A DNA stretch of 64,000 nt, from positions 785,535 to 849,534 of the forward strand of contig CADCXC010000001.1 of NCBI GenBank assembly GCA_902806595.1. The letters are read 5' to 3'. Positions within the stretch are counted from its first letter, which is position 1. Each line of letters begins with the position of its first letter. Origin of the DNA: Pyrenopolyporus hunteri. Its lineage: Eukaryota > Ascomycota > Sordariomycetes > Xylariales > Hypoxylaceae. The notes under the pieces are model-generated. The model did not search any database. It was not told the origin of the DNA and worked only from the letters and a program-made list of their open reading frames with translations. Position numbers and translations under genes: made by a program. This document shows, in pieces, positions 35,010 to 48,400 of the stretch.

Positions 35010-38000
35010 TTATTTTATTTTTTTTTCGTAATTAATTAATTACGAATTATTAATTAAATTTTTCGTTTTATTTATTTTTTTAATTTTAAATTAATTTAAT
35101 TTTTTTTTATTAAATTTTATATCGTTTTATTAAAAAATGTTTTTATTATTATATTCGTAAAATTACACGACTTATATATTTATTAAATATCGTTAATTTT
35201 TTAGTTTTTATAAAATTATTTTAATATTATTAAATCGATTATTAATTTTTTTTCGTTAATATTTTTTATTTATATTAAATATTAATATAGTAATAAAAAA
35301 TCGATATATAAAATAAAAAAGATTTTAGGGAATAAAAAATGTTTTAAAATAATATTAATTATATAATAAATAATATAATCGACGTCGAAATTTTAAATTA
35401 TTTTATAAATTTTATTAATAAATACGTTACGAATAATTTATTTATATTTAGTAGATAATTAATAAATAATATTATTAGTAATTTATATTTTATTATTTCG
35501 ATCGGTGGAATTTTTATTATTTAAAATAATAACGTATTTAATTTATAAATTTAAATTTTTATTATTCGCGAAAAATTTATCAATAAAAATATAAAAGCGT
35601 AAATTTTAAGGATTTAATTCGATATAACGAAGTTTACGTATTTAATTATTTATTTATTATTTAATTTTAACGTTAAAAATTTTAATTTTTTTAAATTCGA
35701 ATTCGAAGTATTAAATCGTTATAAAATAATCGAAAATTATTTCGAGTTAATATATAAAAATAATATATATATTTCGAATTTATTACTTTACGAATCTTTT
35801 AATTATATCGAAGATTTTAACGTTTAATAATTTAAATTTTTTAATTTAACTTTTTTAAATAATCGTTACGTTAAAATTTTTATTATAAATTATAATATAT
35901 AAATTATTAAAATTTTCGATTTCGAAATTTATAATTTTTTAAAGACGCGTTTTAATTTTAACTTTATTAAAAGTTTTATTTTTAACGATAAGGAAATTTA
36001 TAATATCGATATTAAAAATATTATTCGTTTAAAAATTAATAAATTTAAATAAATTTAAATTTATTATAAATAAGTAAAAGTCGAAAATTAATAGTTTTAT
36101 TTGTAATTTTTATTAATAATAATACGAATAAATTTTAAATTAATAAATATTTAATTTCGCGAAATTATATAAAAATTTAATTATTTATAATAATATTTTT
36201 TTAAAATATTTATTTTTAAATTTAATTAATAAATATATAAAAATAATTTTTTATATCGATATTTTAAATTAGGTATAAATTATTATAATATTTTAAATTA
36301 TAACTTTTATTTTTTTACGACGTAATATAAGTGTTAAAATTAATATAATATATTAATTAACTTTTTAAATAATAAATATATATATTATAATATATTTTTT
36401 ATCGAAATTATTATAATTTTAAATTATTAAGCGAAATTTTTTATATAACGCGGTGATATTTTTACCTTTAATTTTATAAATTATCCGTAATTTAAAAATC
36501 GTAACGTTTCGATGTATAATTATATCGTAAATTTTTAGGCGTAAAATATTTTTTTCGAATAAAACGTTAAATTTTTTTATATTTAATATTTCGTAAAATT
36601 TTTCTTATATAACGATTTTTTTATTCGCTCGTAATTTAATAATAAAAATAAAATTTTTTTATTTTTTATTAATAATATATAATTTAATAATATGGGAAAG
36701 ATTATTAATATATATAAAATTTTCTTTTAAAATAATTCGATAATTATTAAAGTTAAAAGTTAATATAAATAATTTAATTTTAAATTTTTTAATCGATATG
36801 AAATTTTTTCGAGATTAAATATATAATTTAATATAAAAATTCTTAAACGTAAATATTTTACTCGAAACGTTAAAAACGATGGTAATATTTTTATTCGATA
36901 TTATAATAATTTTATAAAAACTTTTTTATTTTTTTTTTTTTTTATAAACGAATATTTTATTATCGATAAAAAATAACACGGGAAAAATTTTCTATATATT
37001 AAAGTTATTACATATATTTAAAACATTTTTTACGAAACGTTATATTTTAATTTTTTTAATTTTTATTATTATCTTTTAAACGGTTTATATTTTTTAAATT
37101 TATACGAAGGTAGAAAACGAATTTATATTAATTTTAAAATAAATGTTAAATATAAAAAATATAAGTATTAAATTATTAAAGTTAATTATATTATTAATTA
37201 TTTTAATAATTATTTATAATCGAATTATACGTAAATTTAAACCTTAAAATTTATCGGTAATAATTTCGTATATTTTACAAATAAAATCGTAATATTTTTC
37301 GATTTTATTAATTAATTAATATGTTTCGATTAATATTTAATAATAAATAATTTTAATAATGTAAACTTTATTTCGAAATTCGATATTATCGAAGTTTATA
37401 TCGGTATTATATGTAATAATATTCGAGGATTTAAAGTAAATATTAATTTAATATTATTTTAATATATTTTAAATTTTTTTAATAAAGATAATTTTTATAA
37501 AATAAATAATTTAAAACTTTATAACGACGTTAATTATATATAAAACGAAACGTTTATTTAAGTATATAATATCGACGATAATTTTATAATTAAAATTTAT
37601 ATTAAAATCTTTTAATTTAAATTTAAATTTTTAAAAAATTTTATTTTTAATTTAATAATAATAATAAAATTTATTAATTTTTTTAATATTTTTAATATCG
37701 ACGTTATAATTTATTTTATTTAAAAAAATGTATAATTTAATTATAAAAAAATAACTAAATTAAATATAAATACGACGTAATTCGGATTTTATAAAAAAAA
37801 TCGTATTATCGAAATAAAATTATAAATATCCTTATTTATAAATAACGGCGACGGTAATATTATTTTTTTCGATTAATTAATTTGTAACGTTATTTAAATA
37901 AACGTTTAATCGATTTATATTTTTTAGATATATAAAAAATAAAATATTTAAATTTATAATATAAAAGTCGATTAATTCGAACGAAATGTTAATCGTAATT

Positions 38001-40735
38001 ATTTTTAATAATTCGATTAAAGATTTGTTTTCGAATTTAATATTAATTTTCCCGGTTCGATTATTATTTATTTTAAAGTTTCGATCGAAAAAATTTTTTA
38101 TAAAAATTTAATATTAGTTTTTTTTTATAATAAATATTTTAATTATATCGATATCGAAAATAATACTTTAAAAAACATTTTTAATATATCGATTTAAAAT
38201 AAATATAATATTATCTTTCGATTTATTAATAAAGAAATAACGAAAAACGATTTAATATTAATATATTTAATTTATTAAATATATTATAATTAATTAATAT
38301 TAAAGGTCGATTTTTTCCGTTTCGAAAATAACGACGTTTTAATCGTCGTTTTTTAACTCCGAATTTTTTTATTTAATATTTTTATAATTTATTAAAAACG
38401 TAATATATTTATTTTTATTTTTATTTTTTTAAATTCGTTAACGTTTTTTAATTTTTTTTTATTTATTTTCGAAATATTTAATAAATTAATATCTTTTTTT
38501 TTTATATATTTAATAACGATATTTTTAAATTTAGGTCGTTTTTTTCGATTAATATCGATTATTTTTATTATTACGATAATACTTTTATTTAGTATAAAAT
38601 TAATCGAAGTTTTTATTATTATTATCGTTAATTATAAATTAATATACTTTTTTAATATTTTTAAAAATATCGATTAAAATACGAAATTTATTAATTAATT
38701 TTTCGAATTAATATAACGAAATAAATAAAATATATTATAATTAAGATATATTATAAATAATACATTATATAATTATAATAAATTATTATTTACTTTTAAA
38801 ATTTTTTTTAAAAATACGTTAATATAATATTAATTTATTTAATATAATTTATAATATTTTAAAATTAAATTTTCTTTCGTTTTTTTTTTCGATTTTAATA
38901 TCGAAAAAAATAATTAAAATCTAATTATAATAATATTAAATTTTATTTTATTTCGTGTTAAAATGTCGTTTTATAATAAAATATATATTCGTAAAATATT
39001 AATAACGAAATACATTATATAAAAAATAAATAACCGTTCGTTTAATAAAAATAATAAAAAATATAACGTAAAATTAAATTTAACGAATTTTAATTGTATA
39101 ATATATATTTAAAAAAAAGCGGAATTTATTTTTTAAAACGTTATAAAGTTTTTTAATATAATTATTTTTATTATTTTAAGTTTTTTTAAAATAACCGACG
39201 ATAATAAAGGGGTATATTTCGTTAAAAATTCGAATAGGGGAAACGTTATAATAAATATCGTTTTATTAATTTTCGATGGATATAAGTACGAAAATTAATT
39301 TAATTAATAAAAATTATAAAATCGTTTAGAAAAAAAAATTGTAATTTTCGATATAATAATTTCTTTTTTTTAATACGACGTTTAATAAAACCGTCGATAT
39401 TATATACGAACCATTTAATAACGATTCGAAAAATTTATAAATATTTTTTAATAATGGAAATTAAAATTATTTTTTTCGTATAAAATTAAAGGTATATCGT
39501 TAATTATATTTTTATAATTTAACGTAAGTTAAAATAATAAAATATTAATTAATTATAATAATTTAAAAAAACGCGATTATTTTTTATAAAGTAAAAACGA
39601 AAAAAATAATTATATTAAATATTTAAAGTTTCGATTAATTACGTAAATTACTTTAATTATTTTAAAAATTAAACGAAATTAACGACGAGGGTTTAAATAT
39701 TAATTATTAAAAAGGTTATATTATAGAAAATTACGATAAAAAAAGCAGTAAAGCGTAAAATATAAACGACGAATTATTTAAAATAATAAAAAGTAAATAC
39801 ATATATTACGAAAATAATTTATAACGTCGTCGAAACGATATTAATAGTAATTTCATCGATATAATAAATACCATCGAATTTTTATATTCGATTAATTAAT
39901 TAAACGTTTAAAAGGTGAAAAACCGTAATTATTATTACATCGTAACGTAAATATATGTCGATATAAATAATTTTAAATAGATTATACCTTTTTCGATTCG
40001 ATATATAAATACTTTTTATATTAATATATTAAGTTATTTCTACTTTATTTTTATTAATTCGTTGTTATTTTATTTTAATAATTTACGTAATAATAAAAGA
40101 TTTAATAAAAATTCGGTAACGTTAATATTACTTTTATTTATATAAATATTTTTTTATATTAACGCGATCTTTAAAACCGATTATAATTAACGTGGTAAAA
40201 TTTAAAAATCGCTTAAAATAAAACTTTTAAAATACTTTTAAAATTTTTTTAAAATTTCCTTAATTATATAAGTATATAATTTACTTTTATCCGTTATTTT
40301 TAAATTTATTAACGTAAATAAAATTTACGTTACTTTTTATTAAAAAATAATAATTTACGGGTTTATTTTTTTTCATTTTATCGCTATATAATTAAAATAT
40401 CTATTAAAAAAAGCGGAAATAATTATAAAATTAAAAATATACTTAATTAAAACTTTAAATTTATTTATATTTTTTTATTTAATAAAATTAAATTTTTTTT
40501 CGTAAATTTACGTTTAAATCGAACTTTTAATTTTTTACGATATAATAAATATTATAGGTTTAAAAAAATTTAATATAATAAAACGATATTTTAATATAAA
40601 TAGGAAAATATCGTATAAAAAAAAAATATTATTATCGCGTATATTATTACGATAAAAATCCTTCGTATTATTATAATAATAATTTTTTTAACTTTATTAA
40701 TTTATGTTATTAACTTTAATAATATTAATTAATAT

Positions 40736-40949
40736 TAATAAATACGTACGTAATAAAATAAAAAAATAATAAGAAATATAAACGCGATAATATAAAATTA
40801 ATATATTATAATTATTTAAAAAAGAAAAATTATTTAATAAAAAAATTATAAAAAAAGTTTCTTTTATATAAACGAAGGTATATAAGTACTTTTTCCTTTT
40901 AAGGTACGTACCACGAAATGGTACGTATATAAGTTAATTAATTATTAAA
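40736..40949. repeat. Right LTR
   Basis: Partner of 34796-35009. It retains several C and G lost from the left copy (CTTTTTCCTTTTAAGG, CCACGAAATGG). Confidence 0.72.
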
Positions 40950-42055
40950 TTAAATAAAAATTTATTTTTTTAAACGTTTTAAAAATTTAAAATCATTTAA
41001 TTTAATTTAATTTAATTAATTATTTTAATTATTACAAATTATATTAATTATATTAATTATATTAATTATATCGTATTAATTACATCGATTTATTTTAATT
41101 ATTTTAATTATTTTAAATAATTTTAATTTTTAAAAAAAATATAATAATATATATTTATTTTTTTTATTTATTAAATATATATATATTTTAATATTATATT
41201 AAAATTTATACGTATAATCGTAAATTTTTATAATTAATTTAATAAATTTATAAATTAATTAATTAAATTAATATAACGTAAATTATAATTTAAAATTTAA
41301 ATATAATAAAAAATAAAATATTTATAATTTAAAAATATATAAAAAAAAATATAATTTTTATAAAAAATTATAAAAATTATATTTTTTTATTTTTATTTTT
41401 ATATTATATATATATTTAAATATATATATACGTATATATATATTAAATATATATATATATATATTAAATTTAAACGATTTAATTTAAATTAAATCGTTTA
41501 ATTTTATTAAAACGTTTTAAAAAAAAATACGTTTAATATAAAAAACGTTTTTTTTTAATATATACGTTAAATTTTTAATAAATAATTTAATATAATTTAA
41601 CGTATAAATTTTTTTATTCGAATTTTTTTATTTATTTTTTTAAATCGTTTATTTTTTTAAATTATATATATACGATTTAATTAATTTTTTTAAAAACGTT
41701 AAAATATTTATTTATTTAAATATTTATATAAATAATAAAAATAAAAAATAATATATTTTAAAAAAAATACGATATTATATAAAAAATATATATTTCGTTT
41801 CGTTTTAAAAAATATACGTTAAAAATTTATATTAATATAATATATTTTACGAATGTAATTTTTAAAAGTTTTATTTATATTAAAAAAATTTATTAATTAT
41901 TATATTATTTTATTAATACGATATTAATTAATATATTTTAAAAAAAATAACGAAATTATTATTTAAAATTAAAATTTTTAAATATTTATTAAATTTTAAT
42001 AGATGTAGGTTATATTATAACGGGTATTTATTAAAATTTAATATATATAATATAG

Positions 42056-42593
42056 TGGTCCGTAATCTTAAAACTGGACGGCTAGCAAATATCTGTAAAA
42101 ATAAATGTGACGGTTAATTAATATTTTTGATATGGATAAAACTTTTAAAAGCTACATTCGTACTCCCATTTCTTTTGGTAGGTACCTAGGTACCTACCTA
42201 TCTCTTTCTAGACAGTCCCACAGGTACCTACCCTGCTCGAATCCGGCTCATCCCGGCTTTAGCGTCGGGGATATGGCATCCGGTACTGGGTTTCATCCTG
42301 CTCCCCGACTTCTCCGCCTTTGAGACCATCAACCTTCTGTCTAGGTACTTTACCCATCTCCCCTACCTATCTACATACCTACCTACCTAGCTAGCTAGGT
42401 ATTTGCCTATCTACCACGTATTAGCACTCGATTGCTCTACCGCGAGCGAATAGGTGCCATCATCATAATCGTAACTGCCTCACTACCACGTGGTCAAAAG
42501 CCGCGGACGCTTAAGTAGAAGCACGGCGCCTCCTTGAGTCAACCATCACCATCCTTTTCTACCGCTCAAGTCAAGCCGACTATCAAAGTCAGC

Positions 42594-42665
<72 letters not shown>

Positions 42666-43926
42666 ATCTATCTCATAGCCGGACCGATGGATAGTTTCGT
42701 CGAGCCTTTCGAATCCCCAGCACGATGCCGGCTTTGACCGGCCACAGTTATACTAGGCTTATGACTCCTCGTCGCTTGTAACACCCACGAAAGATTCATC
42801 TACCCTACCGGCCCTGCCGCTATTATCCCAGAGGTGTTAACCAACGAGCCTTGCGCGTGGAGTCGGAGCTATCCATATGAGAAGTAGATTCCCGCCAAGC
42901 ACCACGCGAAAGGCTGCTCTCACCGCAAAGCTTACCCTGGGTACGTGAGTCGAACCCATCTCACTCGCTTCGTCCGTTGCGCCGCAAAGCGTATCTCCGG
43001 ACGCGGAGTAAACTGCTTCGCCGCTCCTCCCCTCTTTCCCAGCCCTATTCCGACCGAGCTAAACTGCCCCTTCCTCGTCTTCCTTAACGAGAAGACCGGC
43101 AACCCAAGCGTGACGCCGTATACGAGTCTATCACCAGAGGGAAAGGGGAGGGGCTTCCAGCATATTACAGCGGCTTTCCCACGAGGGCGTTAGGCTTGGA
43201 ACTCAGTCTTTCCCCTCTCGGGACGCCCTTCTGCGGTGAGACGACCAGATCATCGCGGGTGAGCCGGCATTCTTGGCACGCGCCACGACGCAGGTACTGC
43301 GTATCTAGTTGCGAGGCCGATCTACGTAATCCCGCCCGTCCACCCTCCCCCCTCTTCCTCAAGGGACCTGATATTACCCAACCCTACCTACCTACCCACG
43401 TCTATTCGCTTACTCGCATACACCGGCCTACCGGTTCGGAGCGTGGCTTGCCAGCCTCACTCATCCCAGCGGCAACATCATATCCAACCTGGCTACGGTT
43501 ATTAGTCACGTTGCCTGCAAAGATATTCCCATGCCCTATCGTCATTCGTCTGCATCTCAGATGGTGGTCAGACGAGAACGTATAGTCACCGCCAGATACG
43601 CTCGCTTGCTGTCATCGTCGCATCGCAAATTTATCATGCTACTAAGATCTAGCCATTCCCATTCAATTCTATATTGTTGCCGAAAGAGGCAAAATGGTAA
43701 CAGAAAATGTCATAATCCACGTCTTTGGAGATGCGCCAAACGATGCCTGTCTTGCCTGTCTTCTCCGGTTGTCTCCCCCCAACCCACCCGCCCACACCCC
43801 CAATTAGAATTAGACGCACGCCTGAAGAAGCGTACAAAGTTTGATAAAAAAAAAAAGGGTTAGAATAATAATGGAAAGAATGCAAAAATAAAAAGAAAAC
43901 TTGGCTCGACATGCAAATCACATCGT
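42056..43926. other. Intergenic region between AT block 2 and DAO
   Basis: Normal-GC DNA with no recognisable gene. It holds TACC/GGTA arrays (42178-42200, 42360-42400, 43384-43400) and a compound microsatellite at 42597-42667. Short ORFs are Ser/Arg/Pro-rich and look non-coding. The last ~100 bases are DAO 3' flank. Confidence 0.45.
42597..42667. repeat. Compound microsatellite (TC)n(TG)n
   Basis: About 27 TC dinucleotides are followed by about 7 TG. No convincing exon flanks it. Confidence 0.9.
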
Positions 43927-44424
43927 TCACCGACTCGTCTGAGGCCTCCGAAATCCCGCCGCTTTCCGCTCAAATACCGTCTCGCTCATCGGTCGGGCCG
44001 GAACTCCCTCGAGGGCCTCGTCGACGAGCATCGCGACATCTTGCGCGCAGCCGAACGACAGACTCCAACCCGCACCTCCGTGCCCGTAAGAATGCACGAT
44101 GCGGCTGCCCGTCCTGCGTAGCTCGCGTTCGACTCTCACGTTTTGACCTCTGAAGGGTCGTAGGCCCTGGGCTAGCGGATAATCGGGATCCATCCGGGCG
44201 TTCTCTAGACCAGGCAGGAATTTCTCGCATCTCTGTCGCATCCTGCGGATTATGGGGGTATCTAGGGTGAGATCTAGATTCCACTGATGCGGCTCCGTAA
44301 TACCGCCGATCACTGCCGATCCACAGTCAGCATGGAACTTCCATCCCCTCTCGTCCTTTCCCCACCAAACATTACTTTGGGACAAGAAATTAAACGTCAA
44401 CAAGACGCAGACGGCTAAGCCGAC

Positions 44425-44490
<66 letters not shown>

Positions 44491-45484
44491 TGTATAGGGA
44501 GATGCTTACGGAGAATGTTGTCGTTCCTAGGTACTAAGAAGATGATCTCGTTTGCAGAGTGAGCCGCGTCCGCCGTGATGGTCAGAGCCGCATCCACCTT
44601 CGGGAAATCCGTCCCGTCGTTGATGACTCGGATGAGCCCACCCCTGATCGGGTAGACGCTGTCGTCGCCGGCGAGCTCCTGCGCTTTGAGACCTGTGCAG
44701 TTGACGATCGCGTCGGCCCCGAAGCGAGCGCGGAGCGAGTCCTCGATCTCGACGAGGTCGCCGCGGACGGTCTCGGTAACGAGGTCGGCTCCTTTGCTCT
44801 CGACCAGCTCCGTCAGCCACGTCATAGCCTTATCGGTGTCGATGACCGGCGCTAGCAGCTCGTAGGCGTCGACGGCGCCGTACGACGGGTCCACGCCCCG
44901 CTCGTCGATGATGTCGGCTCCCCGGTAGAATCCTCTCACGCCGCTGGCCATGATCTCGGTCATCTTGGAGACCTGGTTCCCGTCGCTCTCCACGGGCTCG
45001 GGGAAGAAGAAGTCCGACGGCATCATGCGCACGCCGGACGCCTCGCTGAGCGAGGGGATGGACGCGATCCCGTCCCAGATGTGGTACGAGGTCATGGACC
45101 AGTGCTTAGAATGAGCCAGCGAGATCTTGTCCGTGTGCTGGCCGCACACGGCCGGGGGAAATTCCCAGAGCGCGCCGGCGATCTGAGAAGTCAGGCGCTG
45201 CTCGTCGTTCACCCACGTGCTGCTCATGACCGTGACGCGGTAGCCTCGATCGAGCAACACCCAAGCCCTTCGAAAACGGACGGGTCAGCACAATCACGTT
45301 CGGCAAGGGCTAGGAGAAGTTGGGGGTGGGTGGGGGTGGGTGGAGTCTGTCGTTTCGGGTCCGGAACTCACGATATCAATCCGGTAACGCCGCCCCCGAT
45401 CACGAGCACGTGCGGAGATTTGCTGGACGGCCGACGAAGCGGTTGGCCCACGGGCGAAATATCCCTCCAGAGAGTGAGCGGCAT
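43927..45484 (-). CDS. DAO: D-amino-acid oxidase (FAD-dependent)
   Basis: Three exons, 45484-45372, 45267-44510 and 44312-43927, giving 418 residues. The introns are 104 nt (GTGAGT...GAAG) and 197 nt (GTAAGC...GCAG). Both joins preserve frame and family sequence: VLVIGGGVTGLIS|AWVLLDRGY and RNDNIL|LIGGITEPHQWN. The N-terminal dinucleotide-binding motif is GGGVTG (about residues 30-35). SQIAGALWEFPP and the DAO signature HSYGHGGAGWSLSFGCAQD, near the C terminus, are intact. The enzyme oxidatively deaminates D-amino acids to 2-oxo acids with release of ammonia and H2O2. Fungal DAOs are usually peroxisomal; the C terminus here is ...PQTSR, not a clear PTS1. Intron 2 contains a long (CT)n tract on the coding strand. 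Confidence 0.88.
44427..44487. repeat. (GA)n microsatellite inside DAO intron 2
   Basis: About 30 GA units on the plus strand, so (CT)n on the coding strand. It lies about 20 nt after the donor site. Confidence 0.9.
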
Positions 45485-48400
45485 CTTTGCGGGTTCTGTC
45501 TGGCACGTGGGCGACGGTTGTCGTTAAGAGCAAGTGCTTCTCGGAAATCGCGAGAAAAATGCGGCAGGCTGTCTCTATCGCGGAAGAATGAGTAGAAAGA
45601 AGGCAAGTGTCTACGTGTATATGTATGTATCTGCGTGAGAGAGAGAGAGAGAGATAGAGATCGAGGGAGAGAGGGCTGATTGCTGAAGTTGTCTGGTCAA
45701 GTTCCTAGCAAGAAGTTGGGAATTTTGACTTATATATATAGGTAGGTACCTACATATTCTCTTCGACGCGGAGATGGTCTCCCCCCCCCCACCTTGTCTT
45801 CACGAACATCATGCATGGAAGCTCTTCTCGAAGTCAGAGTTGCTTTCTCCCTCGGAATCTATTTTGGTACCTCTCGTCTAGGGTGGGGTAGCGGACTCAG
45901 CAGAGCCAACGGGCCTGCCGCCAGATTATCCTGTAAGGTGCTGACGAGAATGTCCAAGACAAGTATAGATCACGAGGGAAGTATGTATGTAAGTATGCAC
46001 ATCGCCGCGCATAGTAGCCCATCCTAGCACAGCAGAAAGGGTGGCAGTCCATCCCAGCACCCGCAGCTCCCGCCTCGTAGGGCTGCCCAAATGGTTCGAC
46101 GAAATGGTAACTCGTCAGCGTCGCACATCCGCCTTTAGGAACCGCGACTCCGCCTCTTAGGAGATGAGATGGGAGGTGGTCGTTGTCCTGGCCGAGCGGC
46201 CCACGGCTTTCTGACCTCGTACCGTTTCACAAATTTCCATCGCTGACCGGGAAAAAAAACACGCCTCGAGCCCCAGTTCGGCTCGTTCGCTCGAGGTAGG
46301 CGGGTTTTACGTATCACCGTGGCTGTAGCTGAAACGGGTGAAAAATCTCCTTCTAGTTACCCTGAGAACAGGCTTCCCCCAAAGAGCCGCCTCCATCGTA
46401 CCGTGGCCAATGCCTCCGCAAAGTTTCCTCCCGCTCTAGGGTTGGCGAGGCGCTACGCACGCTCCACGAAACGAGGAGGCTCAGGGACAGCACGTCGAGA
46501 AAGGCGGCCCACCCCGCCGAGGCTGATAATGCAAGCCGATTCCAGGGGGGCGTCCGACAATATGCGGTGATGACGATAGGGGATGATGAAGATTAGTATT
46601 ATGATGATGACATGTCGCAGAGCGCTTCGCTGGTGTCATCTTAGAACTCTCTCACCGATCCCGGCCTCGAACGTCTTCCCCCCTCCTCTTTCCCTTGTCT
46701 CAGCAGCCTCCCCCACCACGCTGCTATTCTCCGTATTAGCCTACCTAGGTACCTACCTACCTACCTGCCTAGATACTTTTCACGTCATCTTAATTCTTTG
46801 GTCATCCGTACCTCCTACCTACCTATCTACCCATCTATCTACCTATCTACCTACCTACCTAGCTCGTATGATAGCCGATACCTCGCGCAAAGCTCGACGT
46901 GTCCGTCCGGCATATCCCATCATACCACGGCCGCCGTCAACACCACCTCATCTGATATGCTTATGAAGGGAGGGCGCCATCTCCGAGGCGGTGAATGGCA
47001 TTTACACAGCAGCGCAGGATCGACCCAACCGCAGCTTTCATGATGTCCTAAAGTGGCGGACACGTCGCCATTCGTCAGTACCCCGGCCTACGCCTCTCAC
47101 GTACACCATCGAACCCGCCGAATGATACGTGCCGCATGCAAACCAGCTCGCTTAGGGGCGAGGCCGTATGCCAGGCACCGCCTAAGCTAGACAGAATGGC
47201 GGCGGCGGAAAGCAATATCGGGCACCTTCCCGCTACACGGATCGCACGTCAAACGTGGGTGGCGTGATCGCCCCTGCAAGCCCTTCCGCGTTACTGCTTC
47301 CCCTAGGGCTACGGCGGAAGCAACCTTACCATGCTCGAAGTTTCAGACGACTACGTACCTACGCCGCCCTATCTACCTACCTAGGTACGTGACCGTCGCG
47401 GCGGCAAGTGCTAGGCACGGCGACGTACGTGGTTCGTCCTCCTGTGTTTCAAACGAAGCGCACGAGGGCCCGTCGAGGAGGGGGAAAGGGTTTCCGTAAC
47501 CGCTCGCGAGAGGGTATGGCTAAGCTCCCCCCTAGGAACCGAGCCACCGCCATTTAGGTGACATGAACTCCCAAGTCCCACGGCTACGGCCCTTTCGCTC
47601 TATTTCTCTGTCTGCCCTATGCTTCTCCCTACCACACCCCCTCCTTCGCGTGCGTATGTGCGTATAGTTATCGAATGCTACATGGATATGAATACGGATA
47701 TGTACCTATCTTCCAGCGTGACGGCTCCGCCTCTCCGCCTTTTTGAGTCGATTGCATGACGGCTAGAGACTCCTCATACGGAAATACGTATTACGTATCG
47801 CGTAACACGACCGCCGCCGCTTGCTCGGTTACTGGACTGCGGGTGTTTAGAGGCGTAATATATTATCGTAACACTGTCCTGGAACAGATGAGGGGTTCGT
47901 TGGTCGACGCACCACCTACAGCTCTACCGAGAGCCGCATCCACGGTAACCAATCGGAGAAGCTGGGACGAGCAGATAAACGTAAACTACGGGCGGCACGG
48001 CCGCGTGTTGGGGGGGGGGGGTCTACGATTAGATTAAGCATCGGTCCCAGTTTTCGTCTTCTACCTAGTCCACGATCCAACAACAAACTCCCCCCCCACT
48101 CGCCCTGAGCTCTTTTACTACTTTGCATCCTCTACAACCGAATCGACGTCGTGCTGCACTGCCGCCTGCTAGTTCCCCGCACCTAGCGGTGAATAATTCC
48201 ACTCGCGAACCAAGCTGAAATCCAGCAGCCTCCGTCCCAGCAAGGAGCAGCTGAAGGCAAGCATAGGGTTATGTTATGGGTTAAAAAAAAGGTGAGCCAA
48301 CCACGGAATCTTTTAGGGCCGGGAGGGGATCGACTTTGCCGAATGGTATCCGCGAATGCCCCAAAACCCTGGCATTTTCGGGGCTGGCTGGCTAGCGAAC

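Larger units (their letters stand above)
34796..40949. mobile_element. Decayed LTR retrotransposon, about 6.15 kb
   Basis: Two long direct repeats of about 213 bp lie at about 34796-35009 and 40736-40949. Shared landmarks in the same order are TACGTA, AAACGCGATAATATAAAATT, ATTATAATTATTTAAA, TTTTATATAAACGAA and CGAAAT-GTACGTATATAA. Differences between them are C/T and G/A, as expected from RIP. The 5.7-kb interior has no surviving frame, so Gypsy versus Copia cannot be decided. The canonical TG...CA ends have probably become TA...TA, so the boundaries are approximate. Orientation is unknown. Confidence 0.75.
34190..42055. repeat. AT-rich hypermutated (RIP-type) block 2, about 7.9 kb
   Basis: Same composition as block 1: near-pure A/T with residual C and G in CpG, and no ORF of 60 codons or more. 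It starts with mutated MITE copy 2, then contains a decayed LTR retrotransposon (about 34796-40949). The remainder (40950-42055) is featureless A/T-rich DNA with TATATA runs. Confidence 0.85.

Noticed and set aside
42050..42090. TAGTGGTCCG at the right edge of AT block 2 as a mutated copy of the CAGTGG border motif
   Set aside because: Only six bases agree; the GGCGG-GTT-GGCGG core is absent.
46180..46250. tRNA-like GGCCGAGCGGCC segment
   Set aside because: Resembles an A box, but no B box (GGTTCGANNCC), acceptor pairing or anticodon arm follows.
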